NCBI GenBank assembly: GCA_022749755.1
Contig: CM040451.1
Span: 3,486,871 to 3,550,870 of the forward strand
Direction: 5' to 3'
Length of the DNA: 64,000 nt
From: Azadirachta indica
Taxonomy: Eukaryota > Streptophyta > Magnoliopsida > Sapindales > Meliaceae
Both the position numbers and the translations under genes were made by a program. Of this stretch, positions 11,801 through 24,035 are shown piece by piece. The notes below the pieces were generated by a model. It did no database searches and was not told the DNA's origin. It was given only the letters and a program-made list of their open reading frames with translations. Numbering within the stretch: the first letter of the stretch is position 1; the number at the start of each line of letters is the position of its first letter.

Positions 11801-12376
11801 CAAATTTTGCTTAAATATTTTTTGTTCAAATTTCAAGTAAAATATATGGAATAAGATTTAGTACTAGTATAGGTTTTCAGCTCAATCTATACATTTGTGG
11901 GTGGTAATTAATAAGTAAGAATATAAAAAGTAAATAAATTCTAATTTTATATGAATACAGTCACCACATAGTTAAGATGAAATCACTATATATGATGCTA
12001 GTTCTAAATCATAAAAGTATGCACAGTTACAGTTGAATGAGATCATCACAAATAATAGGAAATAAAATAATTGAAATTGAGAAAACAAGGATAATTTTAA
12101 AAGCGTTTGACATGAATTATATGATCCAAACTAACGTAAAAAAAAAAGTATTGATAAATAACAGTACTAAATTAACGCAATTAATGAGAATAAATTGTGT
12201 TGTTTATGTGGCAATTAATACTTTTACTTTAGTTTGTATATCCAATACAAGTAAAAGCAATAAGTGTATTATCTCATGTGTTTCATTTTCTTTCCATAGC
12301 AAAAATTGAGTTCAGTTGCATAAGAATGTGCCTCGTTTGTCTAACTTTTCTCAAATTTTTTCCCTTCAACTTATAA
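8075..12376. repeat. Duplicated non-coding block A1
   Basis: The block matches 15826-19030 (A2) over most of its length. Anchors: GACCCACCTATG at about 8919 and 16588; AACATTGACGTTATT-like at 9381 and 17056; the GAGAACAAT...GAAATGAAAGAAA segment at about 10478 and 18172; the ACCACATAGTTAA...CACAGTTACAGTTGAATGAG segment at about 11963 and 18702. The last part also matches the window end (63452-64000). A1 carries about 535 extra bases (about 11180-11715) that A2 and the terminal copy lack. No gene is seen; short open frames here are chance frames in AT-rich DNA. Confidence 0.7.
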
Positions 12377-12384
12377 CTCTTTGG

Positions 12385-12936
12385 TAGGGATGGAAAATTT
12401 TTATATGGATTTGGAGCCTCACAAGGATCTATCTTAAAGATAAAATTGAAATAATATAATAGGAAATAAGATGAGAAATGAAGGAAAATTAATCACCATA
12501 TTAGTAATGGAGTGGAGAACAATTAGTACTTTCTAGCCCATCCCTACCTCATTCCCTATATATATATATATATATAATATTATAATATATTATTTTTTAA
12601 AATAAATATATATATGCAAATAATATTTAATTAAAAAATTTATAATTTATAATTTTTTTATCCTATCCAATAGCGAAATTTATATTTTTAATATAATTAT
12701 TATTTATAAATAATACCATAATATATTCATGATAATTTTATTTAATATTTAATATAATAAATATAAAAATTAAAAAAAAAGTGGAGATAGGGAATCTATT
12801 TCCTGTATAGGAATTCTCCATTACTATCCCATTAAACTTCACGAGAGAACGGGTTTAAAAATGAATATTAAAATTAAAATATATTGGGGAATAGAAAATG
12901 CCTCCCTACTCTTATCTCGCCCAATTACCATCCCTA
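12385..12936. mobile_element. hAT-type non-autonomous element (MITE) with empty site
   Basis: The element has perfect 9-base terminal inverted repeats, TAGGGATGG (12385-12393) and CCATCCCTA (12928-12936), flanked by 8-base direct repeats CTCTTTGG (12377-12384) and CTCTCTTC (12937-12944; 5 of 8 identical). Eight-base duplications are the hAT hallmark. The paralogous junction near 19030-19050 has the same flanks with no insert, an empty site. The right end (TCTCGCCCAATT...) resembles the right end of the coding hAT element at 63431-63451, so the MITE probably used that family's transposase. Internal sequence is AT-rich and non-coding. Confidence 0.85.
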
Positions 12937-12944
12937 CTCTCTTC

Positions 12945-15825
12945 TTATAATTTTTAATTTTTTAATTTAAATTTCTAACATATGAGTTAAAGCTAAAATA
13001 TTTAAAAAAAATAATAAAAAGTAAAAAATTACAATGTAAAAGATAGAGATTACAAGAACAATATTAAAAAATATTGAGATTTTTAATAAAGATAGATTTT
13101 AAATCAAATATTGACCCAAGATCAAACTAAACATTGATGTACTCGTGCATTTATATATTTCTAAATGAATAAGAAAATAATATTTTTCTTAGTTTTTAAT
13201 TTAACAGATCATATTTGGATGCATAATATATTAATTTGAATCTCTCAATAATGCAAGATAAACTCATGCATGGCTGGAGCACTTTATTTTATTTTTATTA
13301 TTGTGAATTGATTTTTTAATAAATTTTAAGTTTTTTATTATTTTATATATCTCTAAATGAAGACCTCGCCTATAATGTACATATTTCTTATTTGTAATAC
13401 ACATATAAATTCTAACACAAATTCAATTATATAAATTAATATATTAATTTTATATTATTGTCATGTACTTCATATAAATAACATTATTTTACATGAATAA
13501 AAGAAGAAAATTTTTTTATAAAATCTTTTGTAATAATAAGATATTATAATATATTATTTTGGATATTAGAAATGATTTTCAGCATTTTTCCTTTCATCTT
13601 ATTAACATCAACATTAATGATCATGGACAGCAAAATTTTTTTAGCCAACTTTGTTGACTTATGAAATTGTGAAATGAATTTCCTTCTCATTAACACGAGA
13701 TAAGATTTTATGTTGTCCCACGTTAATTTTATTATTATCTCAGATTTTTCTTTCATTTCCCACTATAAAGCAAAGACTAAGACTCTTTCAAATTTCTATT
13801 ATTTATTCCCATTCATTTGATAGTTCTATATGAGAACAATGATTATTCAAGAAGGTCTCCTTATCTTCACCTTAGAGTGAAATGAAAGAAAAAAAAGTAT
13901 ATATTAATAATAATGGGGCAAAAAATTTTCTCCTCTTTATGTGGAAGATAATTAAATAAAATAGACTTACTTTAGGGAAATATAAAATCTTATCTCAGAT
14001 ATGAAAAAGAGAAACACTTTTAATTTTTAATTTTATGAATGGAGCTTAATGTTGATTCACACAAGCATGATGACCCAAAATCTTTGGATTATTAATTTCC
14101 AGTATTACTAGCTTGGATATAGTAATTATTTGAGAGAAATTTTGACATATAAGACAAATATAGAATAAGCATAAACATTGAAGTTTTAAAAGTATGGGAA
14201 TATGATCCGTTCTTTAATAAAAATTATCTTCTTTATTTTTTAAGTTATTTTGTATTAATTTTAAATTAAAGATTCAACCATCACGGTCAAAATCATAAAT
14301 TTTTCATATGTAAATTTTGCTCCTTGGGCAATAACTCAGTTGGTCTGGGACAATCTTGAAGCTCACAGGCTATTATGAGTTCGAATAACAGTGGAGAATA
14401 ACGGTTTGGTGTTTCGTGGATGAGTTTTCTTAATTCTATCCAAAATTGTTTTAAATATATATATATATATATTTCAATATAAAACTTAAAAAAAAATATA
14501 ATAAAAAAATTAAAAATTACAATAAAAAGAAAGTTCAAATTAGAAGAAATTAAATACAGAAGTACATCAAAATAGGATGCTAATATGAGAGAACATAAAA
14601 GTGTTGTTGTCTTGAAAATATAAAAGAGAAACTTTGCAAGATAAAAAAAAAAAAATCTCGAGTAGGTATAATAAATAAATTAAAGTTTCGTTGAGATATT
14701 TGTAATGAAGAAAGACTTCAAATAGAAAAGTTGACCAAAAGAAAACTTTGCGTGAAGCAATGATGTCCTTTTGTATCTTTATATTTCTAAGTAATAAAAA
14801 CAATTTAAAATTTTTAATATATTATATCTAGGCAGGCTAAACTCATTGCTTATACAATATATTCTATTTGAAGCTTTTAATTCTTTTTGTTGTAATTTTT
14901 AGTTCTTTTATTATATTTTCTAATTTATAGATATATTATTACATTTAAACAAATTTTAAAAAATATAATAGAAATTTGAAAATTGTGGTAAAAAGGTTAG
15001 AGATTAAAAAAGAAAATTACAACTTATTAGAGTTAGAACAATTTATTCTTTTTTTTTTCCTACAAAATTCTTACTTTCACAAGAAAAGAATCTTTAGTAA
15101 AGATATATATTACATTTAAAATTCGGATGAAATACATGCAAACCATTTCCAAAATTATACTTTATCACTTCTACAATCTCTTATACAAATTCATTTATAA
15201 ATTAAAGTCCTACATTTTTCATGCATGAAAAAGAAAATTTAGTAAGAGCTAAAAGAAATAAACAATATGAAACATACGGTGACAACAAAACATTGCAATA
15301 TTAATTTTTCTAAATAGAATTTTATAAAAATTAACAATAATATAAAAGGCCATAAATATTGCATAAACATTTGACTAATTAATTATCACATATTATTATT
15401 TTGATTTCTTTCATATAAATCAGTTATTAAATCTTAAGAATCATTTTAATGGATATTGTAAAGGACCCTAACATCTTTACTTGACTCGTATCAAAATAAT
15501 GCGACAATTAATAATTTCTCCTTTGTATCCTTTATAAATCTAAAATTCAGTAGATCCCAAAATGTCCTAAAGAAAACAGTTACAAGAGTTTCTAATTTGT
15601 TGTTACGTAATAGCCATTACCTAATTGATTCTAAACTTTTAAAAAATTAGATGTAACTAAAATAGTATGTATAAATCATTTATAACAAAATTTCTTTAAC
15701 TGACTTGGTTGACTTATGAAATTAAGAATTAATTTCTTTCTCTCTCTCCTATGAGATAAGATTTGATACCTCTATAATATAAATTTTATTATCTCATATT
15801 TTTCTTGACATAGCAAAATAGTATT
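12945..15825. repeat. Duplicated non-coding block B1
   Basis: B1 matches 19030-21075 (B2), 40385-42420 (B3, with gaps) and, over 14060-15020, 50430-51436 (B4). Anchors: AAATATTGACCCAAGATCAAAC (13109 and 40490); GATTTTCAGCATTTTT followed by ATTAACATCAACATTAATGA (13572 and 40878); AAATCTTTGGATTATTAATTTC (about 14078, 19802 and 50466); AGGCAGGCTAAACTCA (14831 and 51225). No gene was found; the longest frames are chance frames. Blocks A and B also share a diverged core with each other. Confidence 0.7.
14310..14455 (+). mobile_element. tRNA-derived SINE-like insertion (copy 1)
   Basis: The segment GCAATAACTCAGTTGGTCTG (14328-14347) resembles the tRNA 5' half with its A box (ATAGCTCAGTTGGTAGAGC-like), and GAGTTCGAATAA (14377-14388) resembles the B box (GGTTCGANTCC). 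The spacing is close to that of tRNAs. The sister blocks B2 (about 20010) and B3 (about 41150) lack about 150 bases at this point while B4 has them, so this is a discrete insertion. It cannot fold as a functional tRNA. Confidence 0.55.
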
Positions 15826-16437
15826 GCTAGATAATAATACTAAATTAATGCCATTAATAAAAGTAAATGATCTTGTTCACATGACATCTAATGTTTATAT
15901 TTTCACGCTAGTTTATATATCTTATACTACTGAGTGTTCATTTAGTTTGGGTTCTTCATTGGTTAATAACATTTTTTTTAATATTAAAAGCATATTTTAA
16001 TTCTTTTAATGTTGTTTAGTTCGCATTGAATAAAATTTTTTAGGAATTAAAACTCAATTTTTGGATTTTTGATAATGAAATTTTTTGAGCTTTTCTAAAA
16101 TGTTAAATTATTTAATATATCCTTATTTTATTTGAAAGATTTTGTATTGTTTTCTTATATTATAGCCTTAAAAACTTGTTTACTAAAATAATTATATCAT
16201 TTTTTCTAAAATTATTTATGACAACTAAATAATTAATAAACTTTTGTTCAAAACTCTACTTATGAAAAGTTACTTCAAAAAATTCGTTTGGCTCCATTAA
16301 TATTATCTCATGTTATTCACAGATGAAATTGAGCTAAGTTGCATATGGATGTACTCTTAACTTCTTTTTTATTTTTTTTTTACTCTTATGTTATAAATTT
16401 CTTTTTTATTCAAATTCCTAACACATGAGTAATATAG

Positions 16438-16468
<31 letters not shown>

Positions 16469-18139
16469 TGTATACGTACATAACATTTGAAAAGTATAAA
16501 AAAAAATTACAAAACAAATTAAAAATTAGAAAATATTGACTGATGTATTGTATTATACATACTTAATTCTTCTTATTATCTATTAAAATATGACCCACCT
16601 ATGAGAAGAATAAAAGATTGTTGTTGTTTTGAAATATAGAAGAGAAAATTTAGAAGCCAAGTCAAATCTAGTTGTTGCTTCAAAAATTTGGAGTTAGTGG
16701 TGCTTTTCTGTTATGAGTTTTTGACAAAAAAACAATGGCATGGAAAAGATTGATTCATCTTCTGTGTTGTAGGTTCCAAAAGTTTTTTTCCGTTATTCAC
16801 AAAATTAAAGTGTCAAGAGTATTGTAGTAATTTTATTAACTTATTTGGTTAATTGACGGTTAGGAAAGGCATACGTGTCATTCTCTAAACTTTTTATTTA
16901 AATATTAAAATCATAAATTTCGGGGGAGGTATATATTAAATCCCTTAAATTAATGTTTCGCCATAATGGTTGCTAAAATTGATAATTTTAAATTTTTTTC
17001 AGAAGAATAAAAGATTTCAACTCAAAAATTGTACCCAGAAAAGAGCTCAAAATAAACATTGATGTTATTGAGCATTTATATGATAAAAAAAAATTTTTCT
17101 TACCTCTTAATTAATCAAATCATAATATGGCAAGTTAAACTCGTCCTTCCACACCATATTTCATTATTATCTTTAATTAGCTTTTTATAAAGTTATTTTT
17201 TTTTATAATTTTATATATTTTGAAACAAACACCTCACCTATGATGTATATATTTTTCATTAGAAACACATACACAAACTCTAATACAAATTTATTTATAC
17301 ACACTAATATATCAATATTTTTTTATTATCCACATGTTTTGCAGAAATAAATTTTTTTACATGAATAAGAAAAGGAAAATTATATAAAATATGTTGTAAT
17401 AATATAATATTATAATATTAATTTATATAAATAAATTCGTACAAAGTTCATTTTTGTTACGGAAGAAATATTGTTTGAAAAGCATAATTGTCACTATCAT
17501 TCTCAATGAAATTCTACGTAAAGGAAAAAAGTCGCAAGAGATTCTGATATATTTTTGTGTAATAATCATCAACTAATTGATTAAAATTAATAATTTTAAA
17601 CTTGTAAAGATGATATCGTTATTATTTTAGAAAAAAGAGAACATAACTTACAAAATATTAAGTTTAATTTATTAAAATGATTGGTCCCAATAATTCAAAA
17701 AATATTCATTAAAGTTCTATTTATTATAAAATAGCAGTTATATTTCTATTTAATTATAACAAGTACGAGAAATTATTTTTAAACTCATAACAACAATAAC
17801 AATAATACTAATAATTTATTTTATAATATGTTGATAATAAAATATTCATTAATATATTAGAATTAAAATATAAATCTATTTATTTTACAATATATTTACA
17901 ATACAATATTACCTCTTATTAAAAATAAAATAAAATATAAATATAAATAAATATTTATTTATTTATTTTACAACATATTTATAAATACAATATTTATTAT
18001 TTTATTATAATTTTTAAATAAAATATATTTATGTACAAATCTTTAAATAAAATTAAAAATAAAATATCTGGTCAATAAAGGCGAAAGTAAAAAGTCATCC
18101 ATTTTTATTTTAGTTTCTTTTCAATTGATATTCATATTC

Positions 18140-18174
<35 letters not shown>

Positions 18175-19030
18175 ACAATTAATAAGATCTCTTTATCTCT
18201 ACTTTAATATGAAATGAAAGAAAGAAAAGTAATAATATTATTTTATATGTGAAAATGATACACGAAATTATTTCATAATTTCATAAGCCAATAAAGCTGG
18301 GTAAAGAGACATCGTGGTAATCTTGATTGACACAAGCATTATGATCCAAGCGTGATGACACAAGTATGATGACCCTTTCTATACTAACAATTATCCTATC
18401 TTTAAAATTTAATTTAATTAGTTTACATTTTTATTCTTGCTAGTTATATTAATTTTGTATTTTATCAAGTAATATTATAATACGATATTAGTTTGTACAT
18501 TGTAGAATTTGCATTTCTAATATTATTCTATAATTAATTGAGTGTTATTTTTTATTATATAACACAATTTCATTTAGATTTTATTTACTTTGTTACAAGT
18601 AATTAAAGACAAATTTTGCTTAAATATTATTGTTCAATTTTTAAGTAATTAAAAAATAAAAATATGAAAAAAAAATTCTAATTTTATATGAATACAATCA
18701 CCACATAGTTAATTTGAAATCATGATTTCATAAAAGCATGCACAGTTACAGTTGAATGAGATCATCACAAAATGATCCAAAATGACTTAAAGAAACAGAA
18801 GTATTGGTACATAAAAGTGCTAAATTAACACAATTAATGAGATTATATAATGCATTAATACTTTTACTTTAGTTTGCATATTTAATCCTACTAAAAATAA
18901 TAATTCTTTATTCCATTAATATTATCTTATGTTTTTGATTTTCTTTCTTCGGTGAGAATAGAGTTAAGTCCCATAAGAATGTGTTCCTCACCTTCCAATT
19001 TTTCTTCTCAATTTTTTTTGTTCTTCAACT
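15826..19030. repeat. Duplicated non-coding block A2
   Basis: Second copy of block A (see 8075-12376), about 7.75 kb downstream of the first. It lacks the insertion seen in A1 at 11180-11715. It contains a (TATG)n microsatellite at 16439-16473 where A1 has (TA)n at 8778-8803, so the microsatellite motif changed after duplication. A (TA)n run lies at 18145-18170. No gene was found. Confidence 0.7.
16439..16473. repeat. (TATG)n microsatellite
   Basis: About eight TATG/GTAT units, in the place where the sister block A1 has a (TA)n run. Confidence 0.9.
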
Positions 19031-21075
19031 TATAACTCTTTCGTTACAATTTTTAATTTTTTAATTTAAATTTTATACGTATGAGTTATATCTAAAATAT
19101 TCCAAAAATACAACAAAAAGTAAAAGATTACAACATAAAAAATAAAAATTACAAAAACTATCAAAATGTCCTTGTGTATTTATATATTTCCAAATGAATA
19201 AGAAAGTATTTTTTTAGTTTTTAACTTAACGGATCATAATTAGGCACATAATATATTAATTTCAATCTCTCAATGATGCACGATAAACTCGTGGCTTGAG
19301 TACCATATTTTTTTTATTTTTAATTAATTTTTTTTGTAAATTTAAATTTTTTTTATTATTTTATGTATCTCTAAACGAATAACTCATCTATAATGTACAT
19401 ATTTCTTATTTGTAATACATATACAAATGTAATTTTCAAAAGTTAAATTTTTTACATGAATAAAAAACTAAAAAAATACTATCTTTCGTTTCCCATTATA
19501 GAGTGAAGACAAGAGTCTTTAGATTTTTATATCACTTATTTCCATTCATTTAATAGTAATATATGAGAACAACGATTAATATCTCTTTGTCTTCACCTTA
19601 ACGTGAAATGAAAGAAAGAAAAGTAGATGTTGATAATAATGGAGCAGAAAATTTTCTCCTCTCTACGTGGATCACAATTAAATAAAATAGACTTACTTTA
19701 GAGAAACATAGAATCTTATCTCAGATATGAAAGTGAGAAATACATATATTTTATAATTTTATAACTAGTTGATGTTGATTGACGCAAGCATGATGATCCA
19801 CAATCTTTGGATTATTAATTTCTTGTATTACTACTTGGACAAATCAATTATTTGAGAGAAAATTTGGCTGGTAAGATAAATATAGAATAAGCATAGACAT
19901 TAAAGTTTTAAAATTATGGAAAAATAATCCTTTCTTTACTAAAAGTTATCACGTCCTTATTTTTTTAATTTATTTTGTCATTAATTTTAAAATAAGGCTC
20001 AAAGTATCAAGCCAAAAATTATATATTTTTAATAAATTAATTTCAATTTAAAACTTACAAAATACAATAAAAAAATAAATTGTAAAACTAAGAAAGTTCA
20101 AATTAGAAGAAATTAAATCTAGAAGTACATCAAAACATGATGCTAATGTGAGAAGAATAAAAGAGAACTGTTGTCTTGAAAATATAGAAAAGAAATTTTA
20201 AAATGTAAAAAAATCTCGATTAGGTATAATAGATAAATTAAAGTTTCACTGAGATATTAACTAAAATTGATATTTATAATAAAGGAAGACTTCAAATAAA
20301 ATAGCTAACCAAAAGAAGATCTTACACTAAACAATGATGTCCTTCTGCATTATATATATATATAAGTAATAAAATAATTTTTTTTTCAAATTTTAATTGT
20401 ATTATATCTAGGCAGCTGGTTAAACTCATTTCTTATACAATATATTCTATTTCAAATTATAACTTTTTTGTCGTAATTTTTAATTTTTTTATTATTTTTT
20501 TAATTTATGAATTTATTATTACATTCAAAAAATTTTAAAAAATGTAATAGAATTTTGAAAATTGTGGTAAAAAGCATAGAGATTAAAAAAGAAAATTACA
20601 ACCTATAAGAGTTAGAATAATTTATTTTTCTTTTTTATCTAAAAAAGTCTTATTTTCATGATAAAAGAATATTTAATAAGATAGATATTACACTTAAAAT
20701 TAATCATAAAATACATACAAACTGTTATCAAACATATATTTTTTTATTTATACAAATTCTTAACAAATTCATTTATATAAATTAATGTTGTACATTTTTT
20801 TTCCACCAATGAAAAGGAAATTTTAATGAAAGCAAAAAGAAATAAATGATATAAAATATATCATAAAGACAAAACATAACAATATTATATAAATAGAATT
20901 TTAATAAAAATTTAATGATAATGTAAAAGGATATAATTGTACAAAAAGTTGACTAATTAATTATCATATATTATTATTTTGATTTATTGCATATAAATCA
21001 AAGATTAAATCTTAAAAATAATTATAATGGATGTTGTAAAGGATCTGAAAATCTTCGCTTGACTCTTATTAGAGA
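19031..21075. repeat. Duplicated non-coding block B2
   Basis: Second copy of block B, joined directly to A2 without the hAT MITE that separates A1 from B1, and without the SINE-like insert. Recognisable segments: AAATGAAAGAAAGAAAAGTAG (about 19607), TTATCTCAGATATGAAA (about 19715), the AAATCTTTGGATTATTAATTTC segment (about 19802) and TTATATCTAGGCAG (about 20402). No coding sequence was found. Confidence 0.65.
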
Positions 21076-21365
21076 AATGTGATAATTAAGAGTTTTTCAC
21101 TCGTGACTCTTGTTTTACCTCTTATCATCAATGTTTTTCCCCTATATTTTCTGTATATCGACGTCCCCATGTGTGTGTATTTTATAGTTATTTTCTTTTT
21201 CTTCTTCCTTTCAATTATTGTGTTGTGTGGTCCAGTCTCTGATAATGTGCTTGATTTGACTTGTACATCATTCCTTTTGAAATTTTTATGTCAAAAGTTA
21301 CTTTCTTGTTTAGCAAAATACTTAATAAATTGTGACTAATATCACTTAATAAAATGATTAACATT

Positions 21366-21783
21366 GTAAATTTAAAAATTATGGAATATTCATCTCTTAA
21401 CAAATAAAATCGTGAAACACATCAAATACTATTATTTTAAGTTTTCTATCAAATGGTAATTGAACATATTATGACAATTTTTTTATGATTTTCTAATTGA
21501 AAAGACTTGTCTTCTTTTTATGTTTGCTAGACATGAGAGTAGGTTTCTGATAATTAACCTTGATATTTTTCCCTCCTTTAAACCCTGACGTAGGATCAAA
21601 TTCCAGCGCTGACGTAGTGTATAGAATTGACTTCCACCGAGGCCGATTGGTATTTAAGTGTTAGAATTGCTTCTTCTCACCATAAGCTCAATTATTAATA
21701 ATCATTCTCAATTATTAACAATACAAATTTAAAAATTATGGACTATTCATCTCTTAAAAAATAAAATCGTGAAAGACATCATG
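21366..21783. repeat. 60-bp direct repeats bracketing the promoter copy
   Basis: The segments 21366-21426 and 21723-21783 (core AAATTTAAAAATTATGGA) differ at only a few positions. In the sister copies C2 and C3 the segment occurs once. The promoter copy is therefore an insertion accompanied by duplication of about 60 bases of target. Confidence 0.8.
21427..21712 (+). promoter_or_regulatory. Orphan duplicate of the ankyrin-gene promoter
   Basis: About 286 bases match 24036-24316, the region just upstream of the ankyrin gene. Both copies keep two TGACGTAG motifs 24 bases apart (here TGACG at 21586 and 21610), the TATA-like TATTTAAG (21651-21658) at identical spacing, and the CTTCTTCTCACCATAAGCTC leader. 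The copy stops before the start codon and no exon 1 follows. It is bracketed by near-identical 60-base direct repeats at 21366-21426 and 21723-21783. It cannot drive the intact gene directly unless as a distal element. Confidence 0.75.
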
Positions 21784-22869
21784 TTCCTAAGCTCCGAGAA
21801 AATCAAAGAAGACGCGAAGGTGGGAAGCAGGAAGGTATTAGGAAAGTTGTTTAACGAGAAATCTCCAAAGCATATATAGTATATATTTATTAGACTTCAC
21901 TGGACTGCTGGCCCATTTGAGATTTTTAATGTTTAGTAACATATTTTTTCCAAATTGTATTTATTTAAATTTTGTTATCTCACAACAGATTTGAGAAATT
22001 TTTTTACCTCCTTTCAAAATCTAATTCTTAAAATCTAATTTATCTATACTTATAGTTTCACATATATTCCGACATGACTTATATTTAATTAGATTATCGT
22101 TAACAAAATTTTATATTTAATTTAAGTATTGAAAAAATTATTTTACTTGTTTTCTTCTTCATATACTTTATTATTTAAAAATATAATTTTCCTGCTTTTA
22201 TTATTGTTGCTACACAGCGATCATTAATATCGATAAGATCTTTAATACTTTAATATTTAATTTATATATATTTAATCAATTTAATTTATTCATATATATT
22301 AGAATTGAAAATAAATATTGTGTTCAAAAAAGTATTTTATATACATTAATTTTAATTGTTTTATACTACATATACATTGACAAATAAAATTACAGTTAAT
22401 ATTATATATATTTTTTTAGTTATTTATATTATTACAATATTTTAACAGTAAAATTTGTCAAACACTTGTAAATCACTTTTCAAATTCAAATACTTTTAAC
22501 TAAAATATTTACTAAACACCAAATTAATTCTTTTAAACTAATATATTATTGTTATACTATTGTCATGTCTTTTACAAGCATATAAATATTTTTTTACATG
22601 AATATGGGAAACAAATTATTATAAAAATATGATGTAATAATATAACATTATAATATTAATTTTATATAAATAAGATCTGTATAATGTTCTTTTTTTGTTT
22701 TGGAAGAAATATTGAAATTCAACAGTAAAATATGAAACTTTAAAAAATATAAAAACATGTTTGATATAAAATATCAAAATAATAAAAATAAGAATATTTA
22801 TTTGGTTGAAACTAATTTTCAATATATTTATATAAATGATATGTAAAAAGTTAATTAAACTTCTTAATT

Positions 22870-24035
22870 TTATTTATATTTTTATGGACCCATGTGTTTG
22901 TATTTTATAGTTTTTTCTGTATCTTCTTCCTTTCAATTATTGTGTTATGTGGTCCAGTCTCTTGTAGTGTGTTTGACTTTTATATCATTCCTTTTGAAAT
23001 TTCTATATTAAAATTAACATTCTTCCTTAGCAAAATACTTAATAAAGTGAGTAATATTACTTAATAAAATGATTAATATTACAAATTTAAGAATTATGTA
23101 ATATTCATCTCTTAAAAAATAAAATTTTAAAAGAAATCATATTAAAAAGCTCCGAGAAAATCAAAGAAGACATGAAGGAGGAAGCAGTAAAGTTATATGG
23201 AAATTATTTAACGCGAAAGTCGAGTGAAAGAGAAATATCCAAATATTTATTTCACATATTTGATAAGACTTTACTGGACTACAAGCTTTGTCATCAATTA
23301 TTTCTTTCATTTGCAAATTTCTGTGCAATGTGCTTTTACATTGTTATGTTGTCTTTTTATTAATTAAATTTGGAATATGCTCCATTTAAATCCTTTTTCT
23401 TATTGTCTTTTTACTATTTTTCCCTCAGCTTTTCTACGGTTGTGCCGTCAAATTTTCTTTTCCCTTTTCTTACAAATTGTTGTTCAATTGTATTATGATT
23501 ACTTAATAAAGTAATTGATTAGTGTAAAATATACATAGTAGAAATCTCCAAAAAAAAAATAATAATAACAGTAAGAAAACTTTTAGGGAGAAAAGCTTGG
23601 TGATAAGAAGGCTTCAACTACTTGCCATATTATATTACGTTTGTTCGACTTTTTTTTAGGTAAATGATATTTTAACATTTAAAGTTTGTCTAATTAACCT
23701 GATAAATTTTATTAATTATAAAAATATTTAAAAAAAGTCCTAGTCCATTAATTTGTATCGTTTATTTAGATAAAAAAGTATACAAAATAGTCTTTTAAAA
23801 TTATTTTGGAACAAAAATTAATATATTAATTATAAAATAGTAGCCAATTCATTAGTATATGTATACTTTGGAACAACACATATCATCATACTATTGGATA
23901 ATTTATAATTGAATTTAATGAATTGTTGATTGTTGTCCTTAACCACTATCGACCACCATTAATCACTGTATTTGAAATTTTATGTACACTAAAAATTAAT
24001 ATCTGATTTGCACACAAGACAGAACAAGAAAAATA
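22870..24035. other. Partial block C2 and gene-free upstream stretch
   Basis: Bases 22870-23250 repeat the start of block C (GTGGTCCAG segment, then the AGCTCCGAG segment at 23148). The rest, 23250-24035, is AT-rich with no recognised gene. A 63-codon frame at 23172-23363 coincides with the repeated AGCTCCGAG segment and is not open in the sister copies, so I do not call it. Confidence 0.5.

Larger units (their letters stand above)
21076..22870. repeat. Duplicated non-coding block C1
   Basis: The block matches 42600-44130 (C3), and its first part matches 22870-23250 (C2). Anchors: TTATCATCAATGTTTTTCCC (21123 and 42662), TATTGTGTTGTGTGGTCCAG (21216, 22937, 42751) and AGCTCCGAGAAAATCAAAGA (21789, 23149). 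C1 is interrupted by a duplicate of the ankyrin gene's promoter at 21427-21712. No gene was found. Confidence 0.65.

Noticed and set aside
14377..14388. Possible functional tRNA gene
   Set aside because: Only A- and B-box-like parts are present; no acceptor or anticodon stems can be formed, and it behaves as a mobile insertion.
21079..21339. 86-codon hydrophobic frame in block C
   Set aside because: The same region in C2 and C3 is interrupted; T-rich sequence gives hydrophobic codons by chance.
23172..23363. 63-codon frame starting MKEEAVKLYG
   Set aside because: The corresponding sister sequences at 21.8 and 43.0 kb are not open in the same frame; no promoter or domain.
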